Assembly (NCBI GenBank): GCA_036937835.1
Contig: CM072879.1
Coordinates: 1,734,001 to 1,798,000, forward strand
Reading direction: 5' to 3'
Length of the DNA: 64,000 nucleotides
From: Pampus argenteus
Lineage: Eukaryota; Chordata; Actinopteri; Scombriformes; Stromateidae
Shown here: positions 14,428-27,351 of the stretch, in pieces
Layout of the letters: every line of letters begins with the position of its first letter
Position numbering within the stretch: position 1 is the stretch's first letter
Notes under the pieces: model-generated
Seen by the model: only the letters and a program-made list of their open reading frames with translations
Database searches by the model: none
What the model was told of the DNA's origin: nothing
Program-made: the position numbers and the translations under genes

Positions 14428-17400
14428 TTTGCCATCAACAAGTAACTGATTTCTAATGATTAGGACCGAAAAACTCACTTCTGAGAGCTTCCTGCAGCTT
14501 TTACTGTAACATTTGTAAAAATAGCTTTCTCTCAGGCCAAAACGACAACTACAGTTTTTCTTAAACAAAGATCAATATTTTCAATCAAAACCATGTTTGC
14601 CATCAACAAGTAACTGATTTCTAATGATTAGGACCAAAAAACTCACTTCTGAGAGCTTCCTGCAGCTTTTACTGTAACATTTGTAAAAATAGCTTTCTCT
14701 CTGGCCAAAACTGACAACTACAGTTTTTCTTAAACAAGGAGCAATATTTTCAATCAAAACCATGTTTGCCATCAACAAGTAACTGATTTCTAATGATTAG
14801 GACCAAAAAACTCACTTCTGAGAGCTTCCTGCAGCTTTTACTGTAACATTTGTAAAAATAGCTTTCTCTCAGGCCAAAACGACAACTACAGTTTTTCTTA
14901 AACAATGAGCAATATTTTCAATCAAAACCATGTTTGCCATCAACAAGTAACTGATTTATAATGATTAGGACCAAAAAACTCACTTCTGAGAGCTTCCTGC
15001 AGCTTTTACTGTAACATTTGTAAAAATAGCTTTCTCTCTGGCCAAAACTGACAACTACAGTTTTTCTTAAACAAGGAGCAATATTTTCAATCAAAACCAT
15101 GTTTGCCATCAACAAGTAACTGATTTATAATGATTAGGACCAAAAAACTCTTCTGAGAGCTTCCTGCAGCTTTTACTGTAACATTTGTAAAAATAGCTTT
15201 GTCTCAGGCCAAAACTGACAACTACAGTTTTTCTTAAACAAGGAGCAATATTTTCAATCAAAACCATGTTTGCCATCAACAAGTAACTGATTTCTAATGA
15301 TTAGGACCAAAAAACCTCACTTCTGAGAGCTTCCTGCAGCTTTTACTGTAACATTTGTAAAAATTGCTTTCTCTCAGGCCAAAACTGACAATTACAGTTT
15401 TTCTTAAACAAGGACCAATATTTTCATTCAAAACCACGTTTGCCATCAACAAGTAACTGATTTCTAATGATTAGGACCAAAAAACTCACTTCTGAGAGCT
15501 TCCTGCAGCTTTCACTGTAACATTTGTAAAAATAGCTTTCTCTCGGTGAGAGAAGCCCAAAACTGACAACTATAGTTTTTCTTAAACAAGGAGCAAAATT
15601 TTCAATCAAAACCATGTTTGCCATCAACAAGTAACTAATTTCTAATGATTAGGACCAAAAAACTCACTTCTGAGAGCTTACTACAGCTTTTACTGTAACA
15701 TTTGTAAAAATAGCTTTGTCTCAGGCCAAAACTGACAACTACAGTTTTTCTTAAACAAGGAGCAATATTTTCAATCAAAACCTTGTTTGCCATCAACAAG
15801 TAACTGATTTCTAATGATTAGGACCAAAAAACTCACTTCTGAGAGCTTCCTGCAGCTTTTACTGTAACATTTGTAAAAATAGCTTTGTCTCAGGCCAAAA
15901 CTGACAACTACAGTTTTTCTTAAACAAGGAGCAATATTTTCAATCAAAACCATGTTTGCCATCAACAAGTAACTGATTTCTAATGATTAGGACCAAAAAA
16001 CTCACTTCTGAGAGCTTCCTGCAGCTTTTACTGTAACATTTGTACAAATAGCTTTCTCTCAGGCCAAAACTGACAATTACAGTTTTTCTTAAACAAGGAC
16101 CAATATTTTCATTCAAAACCACATTTGCCATCAACAAGTAACTGATTTCTAATGATTAGGACCAAAAAACTCACTTCTGAGAGCTTCCTGCAGCTTTTAC
16201 TGTAACATTTGTAAAAATAGCTTTCTCTCTGGCCAAAACTGACAACTACAGTTTTTCTTAAACAAGGAGCAATATTTTCAATCAAAACCATGTTTGCCAT
16301 CAACATGTAACTGATTTCTAATGATTAGGACCAAAAAACTCACTTCTGAGAGCTTCCTGCAGCTTTTACTGTAACATTTGTAAAAATAGCTTTCTCTCAG
16401 GCCAAAACTGACAACTACAGTTTTTCTTAAACAATGAGCAATATTTTCAATCAAAACCATGTTTGCCATCAACAAGTAACTGATTTATAATGATTAGGAC
16501 CAAAAAACTCACTTCTGAGAGCTTCCTGCAGCTTTTACTGTAACATTTGTAAAAATAGCTTTGTCTCAGGCCAAAACTGACAACTACAGTTTTTCTTAAA
16601 CAAGGAGCAATATTTTCAATCAAAACCATGTTTGCCATCAACAAGTAACTGATTTCTAATGATTAGGACCAAAAAACCTCACTTCTGGGAGCTTCCTGCA
16701 GCTTTTACTGTAACATTTGTAAAAATTGCTTTCTCTCAGGCCAAAACTGACAATTACAGTTTTTCTTAAACAAGGACCAATATTTTCATTCAAAACCACG
16801 TTTGCCATCAACAAGTAACTGATTTCTAATGATTAGGACCAAAAAACTCACTTCTGAGAGCTTCCTGCAGCTTTTACTGTAACATTTGTAAAAATAGCTT
16901 TGTCTCAGGCCAAAACTGACAACTACAGTTTTTCTTAAACAAGGAGCAATATTTTCAATCAAAACCATGTTTGCCATCAACAAGTAACTGATTTCTAATG
17001 ATTAGGACCAAAAAACTCACTTCTGAGAGCTTCCTGCAGCTTTTACTGTAACATTTGTAAAAATAGCTTTCTCTCTGGCCAAAACTGACAACTACAGTTT
17101 TTCTTAAACAAGGAGCAATATTTTCAATCAAAACCATGTTTGCCATCAACAAGTAACTGATTTCTAATGATTAGGACCAAAAAACTCACTTCTGAGAGCT
17201 TCCTGCAGCTTTTACTGTAACATTTGTAAAAATAGCTTTCTCTCTGGCCAAAACTGACAACTACAGTTTTTCTTAAACAAGGAGCAATATTTTCAATCAA
17301 AACTATGTTTGCCATCAACAAGTAACTGATTTCTAATGATTAGGACCAAAAAACTCACTTCTGAGAGCTTCCTGCAGCTTTTACTGTAACATTTGTAAAA

Positions 17401-18161
17401 ATAGCTTTCTCTCGGTGAGAGAAGCCCAAAACTGACAACTATAGTTTTTCTTAAACAAGGAACAAAATTTTCAATCAAAACCATGTTTGCCATCAACAAG
17501 TAACTAATTTCTAATGATTAGGACCAAAAAACTCACTTCTGAGAGCTTACTACAGCTTTTACTGTAACATTTGTAAAAATAGCTTTGTCTCAGGCCAAAA
17601 CTGACAACTACAGTTTTTCTTAAACAAGGAGCAATATTTTCAATCAAAACCATGTTTGCCATCAACAAGTAACTGATTTCTAATGATTAGGACCAAAAAA
17701 CTCACTTCTGAGAGCTTCCTGCAGCTTTTACTGTAACATTTGTAAAAATAGCTTTGTCTCAGGCCAAAACTGACAACTACAGTTTTTCTTAAACAAGGAG
17801 CAATATTTTCAATCAAAACCATGTTTGCCATCAACAAGTAACTGATTTCTAATGATTAGGAGCCCAAAAATAACTTCTGAGAGCTTCCTGCAGCTTTTAC
17901 TGTAACATTTGTAAAAAATAGCTTTCTCTCAGGCCAAAACTGACAACTACAGTTTTTCTTAGCAAGGAGCAATATTTTCAATCAAAACCATGTTTGCCAT
18001 CAACAAGTAACTGATTTCTAATGATTAGGACCAAAAAACTCACTTCTGAGAGCTTCCTGCAGCTTTTACTGTAACATTTGTAAAAATTGCTTTCTCTCAG
18101 GCCAAAACTGACAATAACAGTTTTTCTTAAACAAGGAGCAATATTTTTAATCAAAACCATG
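14428..18161 (+). repeat. Higher-order repeat, 3,734 bp, copy 2
   Basis: This is the second tandem copy of the 22-monomer unit. Its marks lie at +3,734: GGACCGAAAAAC at 14,465, the CTCTTCTGAG deletion near 15,145, and CTGGGAGC near 16,685. The near-identity implies a recent unequal exchange or duplication. Alternatively the assembly may have resolved one longer or shorter run incorrectly. Confidence 0.92.
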
Positions 18162-20362
18162 TTTGCCATCAACAAGTAACTGATTTCTAATGATTAGGAC
18201 CAAAAAACTCACTTCTGAGAGCTTCCTGCAGCTTTTTCTGTAACATTTGTACAAATAGCTTTCTCTCAAGCCAAAACTGACAATTACAGTTTTTCTTAAA
18301 CAAGGACCAATATTTTCATTCAAAACCACATTTGCCATCAACAAGTAACTGATTTCTAATGATTAGGACCAAAAAACCCACTTCTGAGAGCTTCCTGCAG
18401 CTTTTAGTGTAACATTTGTAAAAATAGCTTTCTCTCTGGCCAAAACTGACAACTACAGTTTTTCTTAAACAAGGAGCAATATTTTCAATCAAAACCATGT
18501 TTGCCATCAAAATGTAACTGTTTTCTAATGATTAGGACCAAAAAAACTCACTTCTGAGAGCTTCCTGCAGCTTTTACTGTAACATTTGTAAAAATAGCTT
18601 TCTCTCTGGCCAAAACTGACAACTACAGTTTTTCTTAAACAAGGAGCAATATTTTCAATCAAAACCATGTTTGCCATCAACAAGTAACTGATTTATAATG
18701 ATTAGGACCAAAAAACTCACTTCTGAGAGCTTCCTGCAGCTTTTATTGTAACATTTGTAAAAATAGCTTTGTCTCAGGCCAAAACTGACAACTACAGTTT
18801 TTCTTAAACAAGGAGCAATATTTTCAATCAAAACCATGTTTGCCATCAACAAGTAACTGATTTCTAATGATTAGGACCAAAAAACTCACTTCTGAGAGCT
18901 TCCTGCAGCTTTTACTGTAACATTTGTAAAAATAGCTTTCTCTCTGGCCAAAACTGACAACTACAGTTTTTCTTAAACAAGGAGCAATATTTTCAATCAA
19001 AACCATGTTTGCCATCAACAAGTAACTGATTTCTAATGATTAGGACCAAAAAACTCACTTCTGAGAGCTTCCTGCAGCTTTTACTGTAACATTTGTAAAA
19101 ATAGCTTTCTCTCGGTGAGAGAAGCCCAAAACTGACAACTATAGTTTTTCTTAAACAAGGAGCCATATTTTCAATCAAAACCATGTTTGCCATCAACAAG
19201 TAACTAATTTCTAATGATTAGGACCAAAAAACTCACTTCTGAGAGCTTCCTGCAGCTTTTTCTGTAACATTTGTACAAATAGCTTTCTCTCAAGCCAAAA
19301 CTGACAATTACAGTTTTTCTTAAACAAGGACCAATATTTTCATTCAAAACCACATTTGCCATCAACAAGTAACTGATTTCTAATGATTAGGACCAAAAAA
19401 CTCACTTCTGAGAGCTTCCTGCAGCTTTTAGTGTAACATTTGTAAAAATAGCTTTCTCTCTGGCCAAAACTGACAACTACAGTTTTTCTTAAACAAGGAG
19501 CAATATTTTCAATCAAAACCATGTTTGCCATCAAAATGTAACTGTTTTCTAATGATTAGGACCAAAAAACTCACTTCTGAGAGCTTCCTGCAGCTTTTAC
19601 TGTAACATTTGTAAAAATAGCTTTCTCTCAGGCCAAAACTGACAACTACAGTTTTTCTTAAACAATGAGCAATATTTTCAATCAAAACCATGTTTGCCAT
19701 CAACAAGTAACTGATTTATAATGATTAGGACCAAAAAACTCACTTCTGAGAGCTTCCTGCAGCTTTTATTGTAACATTTGTAAAAATAGCTTTGTCTCAG
19801 GCCAAAACTGACAACTACAGTTTTTCTTAAACAAGGAGCAATATTTTCAATCAAAACCATGTTTGCCATCAACAAGTAACTGATTTCTAATGATTAGGAC
19901 CAAAAAACTCACTTCTGAGAGCTTCCTGCAGCTTTTACTGTAACATTTGTAAAAATAGCTTTCTCTCTGGCCAAAACTGACAACTACAGTTTTTCTTAAA
20001 CAAGGACCAATATTTTCAATCAAAACCATGTTTGCCATCAACAAGTAACTGATTTCTAATGATTAGGACCAAAAAACTCACTTCTGAGAGCTTCCTGCAG
20101 CTTTTACTGTAACATTTGTAAAAATAGCTTTCTCTCGGTGAGAGAAGCCCAAAACTGACAACTATAGTTTTTCTTAAACAAGGAGCCATATTTTCAATCA
20201 AAACCATGTTTGCCATCAACAAGTAACTAATTTCTAATGATTAGGACCAAAAAACTCACTTCTGAGAGCTTCCTGCAGCTTTTACTGTAACATTTGTAAA
20301 AATTGCTTTCTCTCAGGCCAAAACTGACAATTACAGTTTTTCTTAAACAAGGAGCAATATTT
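18147..20362 (+). repeat. Variable higher-order repeat, unit 1 (2,216 bp)
   Basis: This unit is phased on an A2-haplotype monomer with GCTTTTTCTGTAAC. It is followed in order by a monomer with AACCCACTTCTG (CCC at 18,377) and GCTTTTAGTG, one with CATCAAAATGTAACTG, one with GCTTTTATTG, one with CTCTCTGGCC, and a type B monomer with GGAGCCATATTTTC. The length fits about 13 monomers. An internal repetition of the AGTG, AAAATG, ATTG and type B series is visible at 19.3-20.2 kb. Confidence 0.85.
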
Positions 20363-22917
20363 TTAATCAAAACCATGTTTGCCATCAACAAGTAACTGAT
20401 TTCTAATGATTAGGACCAAAAAACTCACTTCTGAGAGCTTCCTGCAGCTTTTTCTGTAACATTTGTACAAATAGCTTTCTCTCAAGCCAAAACTGACAAT
20501 TACAGTTTTTCTTAAACAAGGACCAATATTTTCATTCAAAACCACATTTGCCATCAACAAGTAACTGATTTCTAATGATTAGGACCAAAAAACCCACTTC
20601 TGAGAGCTTCCTGCAGCTTTTAGTGTAACATTTGTAAAAAATAGCTTTCTCTCTGGCCAAAACTGACAACTACAGTTTTTCTTAAACAAGGAGCAATATT
20701 TTCAATCAAAACCATGTTTGCCATCAAAATGTAACTGTTTTCTAATGATTAGGACCAAAAAAACTCACTTCTGAGAGCTTCCTGCAGCTTTTACTGTAAC
20801 ATTTGTAAAAATAGCTTTCTCTCAGGCCAAAACTGACAACTACAGTTTTTCTTAAACAATGAGCAATATTTTCAATCAAAACCATGTTTGCCATCAACAA
20901 GTAACTGATTTATAATGATTAGGACCAAAAAACTCACTTCTGAGAGCTTCCTGCAGCTTTTATTGTAACATTTGTAAAAATAGCTTTGTCTCAGGCCAAA
21001 ACTGACAACTACAGTTTTTCTTAAACAAGGAGCAATATTTTCAATCAAAACCATGTTTGCCATCAACAAGTAACTGATTTCTAATGATTAGGACCAAAAA
21101 ACTCACTTCTGAGAGCTTCCTGCAGCTTTTACTGTAACATTTGTAAAAATAGCTTTCTCTCTGGCCAAAACTGACAACTACAGTTTTTCTTAAACAAGGA
21201 GCAATATTTTCAATCAAAACCATGTTTGCCATCAACAAGTAACTGATTTCTAATGATTAGGACCAAAAAACTCACTTCTGAGAGCTTCCTGCAGCTTTTA
21301 CTGTAACATTTGTAAAAATAGCTTTCTCTCGGTGAGAGAAGCCCAAAACTGACAACTATAGTTTTTCTTAAACAAGGAGCCATATTTTCAATCAAAACCA
21401 TGTTTGCCATCAACAAGTAACTAATTTCTAATGATTAGGACCAAAAAACTCACTTCTGAGAGCTTCCTGCAGCTTTTTCTGTAACATTTGTACAAATAGC
21501 TTTCTCTCAAGCCAAAACTGACAATTACAGTTTTTCTTAAACAAGGACCAATATTTTCATTCAAAACCACATTTGCCATCAACAAGTAACTGATTTCTAA
21601 TGATTAGGACCAAAAAACTCACTTCTGAGAGCTTCCTGCAGCTTTTAGTGTAACATTTGTAAAAATAGCTTTCTCTCTGGCCAAAACTGACAACTACAGT
21701 TTTTCTTAAACAAGGAGCAATATTTTCAATCAAAACCATGTTTGCCATCAAAATGTAACTGTTTTCTAATGATTAGGACCAAAAAACTCACTTCTGAGAG
21801 CTTCCTGCAGCTTTTACTGTAACATTTGTAAAAATAGCTTTCTCTCAGGCCAAAACTGACAACTACAGTTTTTCTTAAACAATGAGCAATATTTTCAATC
21901 AAAACCATGTTTGCCATCAACAAGTAACTGATTTATAATGATTAGGACCAAAAAACTCACTTCTGAGAGCTTCCTGCAGCTTTTATTGTAACATTTGTAA
22001 AAATAGCTTTGTCTCAGGCCAAAACTGACAACTACAGTTTTTCTTAAACAAGGAGCAATATTTTCAATCAAAACCATGTTTGCCATCAACAAGTAACTGA
22101 TTTCTAATGATTAGGACCAAAAAACTCACTTCTGAGAGCTTCCTGCAGCTTTTACTGTAACATTTGTAAAAATAGCTTTCTCTCTGGCCAAAACTGACAA
22201 CTACAGTTTTTCTTAAACAATGAGCAATATTTTCAATCAAAACCATGTTTGCCATCAACAAGTAACTGATTTATAATGATTAGGACCAAAAAACTCACTT
22301 CTGAGAGCTTCCTGCAGCTTTTATTGTAACATTTGTAAAAATAGCTTTGTCTCAGGCCAAAACTGACAACTACAGTTTTTCTTAAACAAGGAGCAATATT
22401 TTCAATCAAAACCATGTTTGCCATCAACAAGTAACTGATTTCTAATGATTAGGACCAAAAAACTCACTTCTGAGAGCTTCCTGCAGCTTTTACTGTAACA
22501 TTTGTAAAAATAGCTTTCTCTCTGGCCAAAACTGACAACTACAGTTTTTCTTAAACAAGGAGCAATATTTTCAATCAAAACCATGTTTGCCATCAACAAG
22601 TAACTGATTTCTAATGATTAGGACCAAAAAACTCACTTCTGAGAGCTTCCTGCAGCTTTTACTGTAACATTTGTAAAAATAGCTTTCTCTCGGTGAGAGA
22701 AGCCCAAAACTGACAACTATAGTTTTTCTTAAACAAGGAGCCATATTTTCAATCAAAACCATGTTTGCCATCAACAAGTAACTAATTTCTAATGATTAGG
22801 ACCAAAAAACTCACTTCTGAGAGCTTCCTGCAGCTTTTACTGTAACATTTGTAAAAATTGCTTTCTCTCAGGCCAAAACTGACAATTACAGTTTTTCTTA
22901 AACAAGGAGCAATATTT
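20363..22917 (+). repeat. Variable higher-order repeat, unit 2 (2,555 bp)
   Basis: The same ordered series of marked monomers restarts here, with the CCC mark at 20,593 (2,216 bp after the previous one). The length fits 15 monomers. Compared with unit 1, the alternation of the ATTG and CTCTCTGGCC monomers is extended at about 21.9-22.6 kb. Confidence 0.87.
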
Positions 22918-25641
22918 TTAATCAAAACCATGTTTGCCATCAACAAGTAACTGATTTCTAATGATTAGGACCAAAAAACTCACTTCTGAGAGCTTCCTGC
23001 AGCTTTTTCTGTAACATTTGTACAAATAGCTTTCTCTCAAGCCAAAACTGACAATTACAGTTTTTCTTAAACAAGGACCAATATTTTCATTCAAAACCAC
23101 ATTTGCCATCAACAAGTAACTGATTTCTAATGATTAGGACCAAAAAACCCACTTCTGAGAGCTTCCTGCAGCTTTTAGTGTAACATTTGTAAAAAATAGC
23201 TTTCTCTCTGGCCAAAACTGACAACTACAGTTTTTCTTAAACAAGGAGCAATATTTTCAATCAAAACCATGTTTGCCATCAAAATGTAACTGTTTTCTAA
23301 TGATTAGGACCAAAAAAACTCACTTCTGAGAGCTTCCTGCAGCTTTTACTGTAACATTTGTAAAAATAGCTTTCTCTCAGGCCAAAACTGACAACTACAG
23401 TTTTTCTTAAACAATGAGCAATATTTTCAATCAAAACCATGTTTGCCATCAACAAGTAACTGATTTATAATGATTAGGACCAAAAAACTCACTTCTGAGA
23501 GCTTCCTGCAGCTTTTATTGTAACATTTGTAAAAATAGCTTTGTCTCAGGCCAAAACTGACAACTACAGTTTTTCTTAAACAAGGAGCAATATTTTCAAT
23601 CAAAACCATGTTTGCCATCAACAAGTAACTGATTTCTAATGATTAGGACCAAAAAACTCACTTCTGAGAGCTTCCTGCAGCTTTTACTGTAACATTTGTA
23701 AAAATAGCTTTGTCTCAGGCCAAAACTGACAACTACAGTTTTTCTTAAACAAGGAGCAATATTTTCAATCAAAACCATGTTTGCCATCAACAAGTAACTG
23801 ATTTCTAATGATTAGGACCAAAAAACTCACTTCTGAGAGCTTCCTGCAGCTTTTACTGTAACATTTGTAAAAATAGCTTTCTCTCTGGCCAAAACTGACA
23901 ACTACAGTTTTTCTTAAACAAGGAGCAATATTTTCAATCAAAACCATGTTTGCCATCAACAAGTAACTGATTTCTAATGATTAGGACCAAAAAACTCACT
24001 TCTGAGAGCTTCCTGCAGCTTTTACTGTAACATTTGTAAAAATAGCTTTCTCTCGGTGAGAGAAGCCCAAAACTGACAACTATAGTTTTTCTTAAACAAG
24101 GAGCCATATTTTCAATCAAAACCATGTTTGCCATCAACAAGTAACTAATTTCTAATGATTAGGACCAAAAAACTCACTTCTGAGAGCTTCCTGCAGCTTT
24201 TTCTGTAACATTTGTACAAATAGCTTTCTCTCAAGCCAAAACTGACAATTACAGTTTTTCTTAAACAAGGACCAATATTTTCATTCAAAACCACATTTGC
24301 CATCAACAAGTAACTGATTTCTAATGATTAGGACCAAAAAACTCACTTCTGAGAGCTTCCTGCAGCTTTTAGTGTAACATTTGTAAAAATAGCTTTCTCT
24401 CTGGCCAAAACTGACAACTACAGTTTTTCTTAAACAAGGAGCAATATTTTCAATCAAAACCATGTTTGCCATCAAAATGTAACTGTTTTCTAATGATTAG
24501 GACCAAAAAACTCACTTCTGAGAGCTTCCTGCAGCTTTTACTGTAACATTTGTAAAAATAGCTTTCTCTCAGGCCAAAACTGACAACTACAGTTTTTCTT
24601 AAACAATGAGCAATATTTTCAATCAAAACCATGTTTGCCATCAACAAGTAACTGATTTATAATGATTAGGACCAAAAAACTCACTTCTGAGAGCTTCCTG
24701 CAGCTTTTATTGTAACATTTGTAAAAATAGCTTTGTCTCAGGCCAAAACTGACAACTACAGTTTTTCTTAAACAAGGAGCAATATTTTCAATCAAAACCA
24801 TGTTTGCCATCAACAAGTAACTGATTTCTAATGATTAGGACCAAAAAACTCACTTCTGAGAGCTTCCTGCAGCTTTTACTGTAACATTTGTAAAAATAGC
24901 TTTCTCTCTGGCCAAAACTGACAACTACAGTTTTTCTTAAACAATGAGCAATATTTTCAATCAAAACCATGTTTGCCATCAACAAGTAACTGATTTATAA
25001 TGATTAGGACCAAAAAACTCACTTCTGAGAGCTTCCTGCAGCTTTTATTGTAACATTTGTAAAAATAGCTTTGTCTCAGGCCAAAACTGACAACTACAGT
25101 TTTTCTTAAACAAGGAGCAATATTTTCAATCAAAACCATGTTTGCCATCAACAAGTAACTGATTTCTAATGATTAGGACCAAAAAACTCACTTCTGAGAG
25201 CTTCCTGCAGCTTTTACTGTAACATTTGTAAAAATAGCTTTCTCTCTGGCCAAAACTGACAACTACAGTTTTTCTTAAACAAGGAGCAATATTTTCAATC
25301 AAAACCATGTTTGCCATCAACAAGTAACTGATTTCTAATGATTAGGACCAAAAAACTCACTTCTGAGAGCTTCCTGCAGCTTTTACTGTAACATTTGTAA
25401 AAATAGCTTTCTCTCGGTGAGAGAAGCCCAAAACTGACAACTATAGTTTTTCTTAAACAAGGAGCCATATTTTCAATCAAAACCATGTTTGCCATCAACA
25501 AGTAACTAATTTCTAATGATTAGGACCAAAAAACTCACTTCTGAGAGCTTCCTGCAGCTTTTACTGTAACATTTGTAAAAATTGCTTTCTCTCAGGCCAA
25601 AACTGACAATTACAGTTTTTCTTAAACAAGGAGCAATATTT
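22918..25641 (+). repeat. Variable higher-order repeat, unit 3 (2,724 bp)
   Basis: The CCC mark is at 23,148, 2,555 bp after unit 2. The unit equals unit 2 plus one additional monomer of the GTCTCAGG type at about 23.6-23.8 kb, giving 16 monomers. From about 21.04 kb to 23.6 kb, every marked monomer has a counterpart exactly 2,724 bp downstream. Confidence 0.88.
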
Positions 25642-27351
25642 TTAATCAAAACCATGTTTGCCATCAACAAGTAACTGATTTCTAATGATTAGGACCAAAA
25701 AACTCACTTCTGAGAGCTTCCTGCAGCTTTTTCTGTAACATTTGTACAAATAGCTTTCTCTCAAGCCAAAACTGACAATTACAGTTTTTCTTAAACAAGG
25801 ACCAATATTTTCATTCAAAACCACATTTGCCATCAACAAGTAACTGATTTCTAATGATTAGGACCAAAAAACCCACTTCTGAGAGCTTCCTGCAGCTTTT
25901 AGTGTAACATTTGTAAAAAATAGCTTTCTCTCTGGCCAAAACTGACAACTACAGTTTTTCTTAAACAAGGAGCAATATTTTCAATCAAAACCATGTTTGC
26001 CATCAAAATGTAACTGTTTTCTAATGATTAGGACCAAAAAAACTCACTTCTGAGAGCTTCCTGCAGCTTTTACTGTAACATTTGTAAAAATAGCTTTCTC
26101 TCAGGCCAAAACTGACAACTACAGTTTTTCTTAAACAATGAGCAATATTTTCAATCAAAACCATGTTTGCCATCAACAAGTAACTGATTTATAATGATTA
26201 GGACCAAAAAACTCACTTCTGAGAGCTTCCTGCAGCTTTTATTGTAACATTTGTAAAAATAGCTTTGTCTCAGGCCAAAACTGACAACTACAGTTTTTCT
26301 TAAACAAGGAGCAATATTTTCAATCAAAACCATGTTTGCCATCAACAAGTAACTGATTTCTAATGATTAGGACCAAAAAACTCACTTCTGAGAGCTTCCT
26401 GCAGCTTTTACTGTAACATTTGTAAAAATAGCTTTCTCTCTGGCCAAAACTGACAACTACAGTTTTTCTTAAACAAGGACCAATATTTTCATTCAAAACC
26501 ACATTTGCCATCAACAAGTAACTAATTTCTAATGATTAGGACCAAAAAACTCACTTCTGAGAGCTTCCTGCAGCTTTTACTGTAACATTTGTAAAAATAG
26601 CTTTCTCTCGGCGAGAGAAGCCCAAAACTGACAACTATAGTTTTTCTTAAACAAGGAGCCATATTTTCAATCAAAACCATGTTTGCCATCAACAAGTAAC
26701 TGATTTCTAATGATTAGGACCAAAAAACTCACTTCTGAGAGCTTCCTGCAGCTTTTACTGTAACATTTGTACAAATAGCTTTCTTTCAGGCCAAAACTGA
26801 CAACTACAGTTTTTCTTAAACAAGGAGCAATATTTTCAATCAAAACCATGTTTGCCATCAACAAGTAACTGATTTCTAATGATTAGGACCAAAAAACTCA
26901 CTTCTGAGAGCTTCCTGCAGCTTTTACTGTAACATTTGTAAAAATAGCTTTCTCTCGGCGAGAGAAGCCCAAAACTGACAACTATAGTTTTTCTTAAACA
27001 AGGAACCATATTTTCAATCAAAACCATGTTTGCCATCAACAAGTAACTAATTTCTAATGATTAGGACCAAAAAACTCACTTCTGAGAGCTTCCTGCAGCT
27101 TTTACTGTAACATTTGTAAAAAATAGCTTTCTCTCAGGCCAAAACTGACAACTACAGTTTTTCTTAGCAAGGAGCAATATTTTCAATCAAAACCATGTTT
27201 GCCATCAACAAGTAACTGATTTCTAATGATTAGGACCAAAAAACTCACTTCTGAGAGCTTCCTGCAGCTTTTACTGTAACATTTGTAAAAATTGCTTTCT
27301 CTCAGGCCAAAACTGACAATTACAGTTTTTCTTAAACAAGGAGCAATATTT
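25642..27351 (+). repeat. Variable higher-order repeat, unit 4 (1,710 bp, shortened)
   Basis: The series restarts with the CCC mark at 25,872 (2,724 bp after unit 3) but is cut short after about ten monomers. Near 26.46-26.53 kb the A2 tail (GACCAATATTTTCATTC) is joined to a CTCTCTGGCC monomer, a hybrid that suggests the breakpoint of an exchange. A first CGGCGAG-form type B copy follows near 26.6 kb. Confidence 0.82.
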
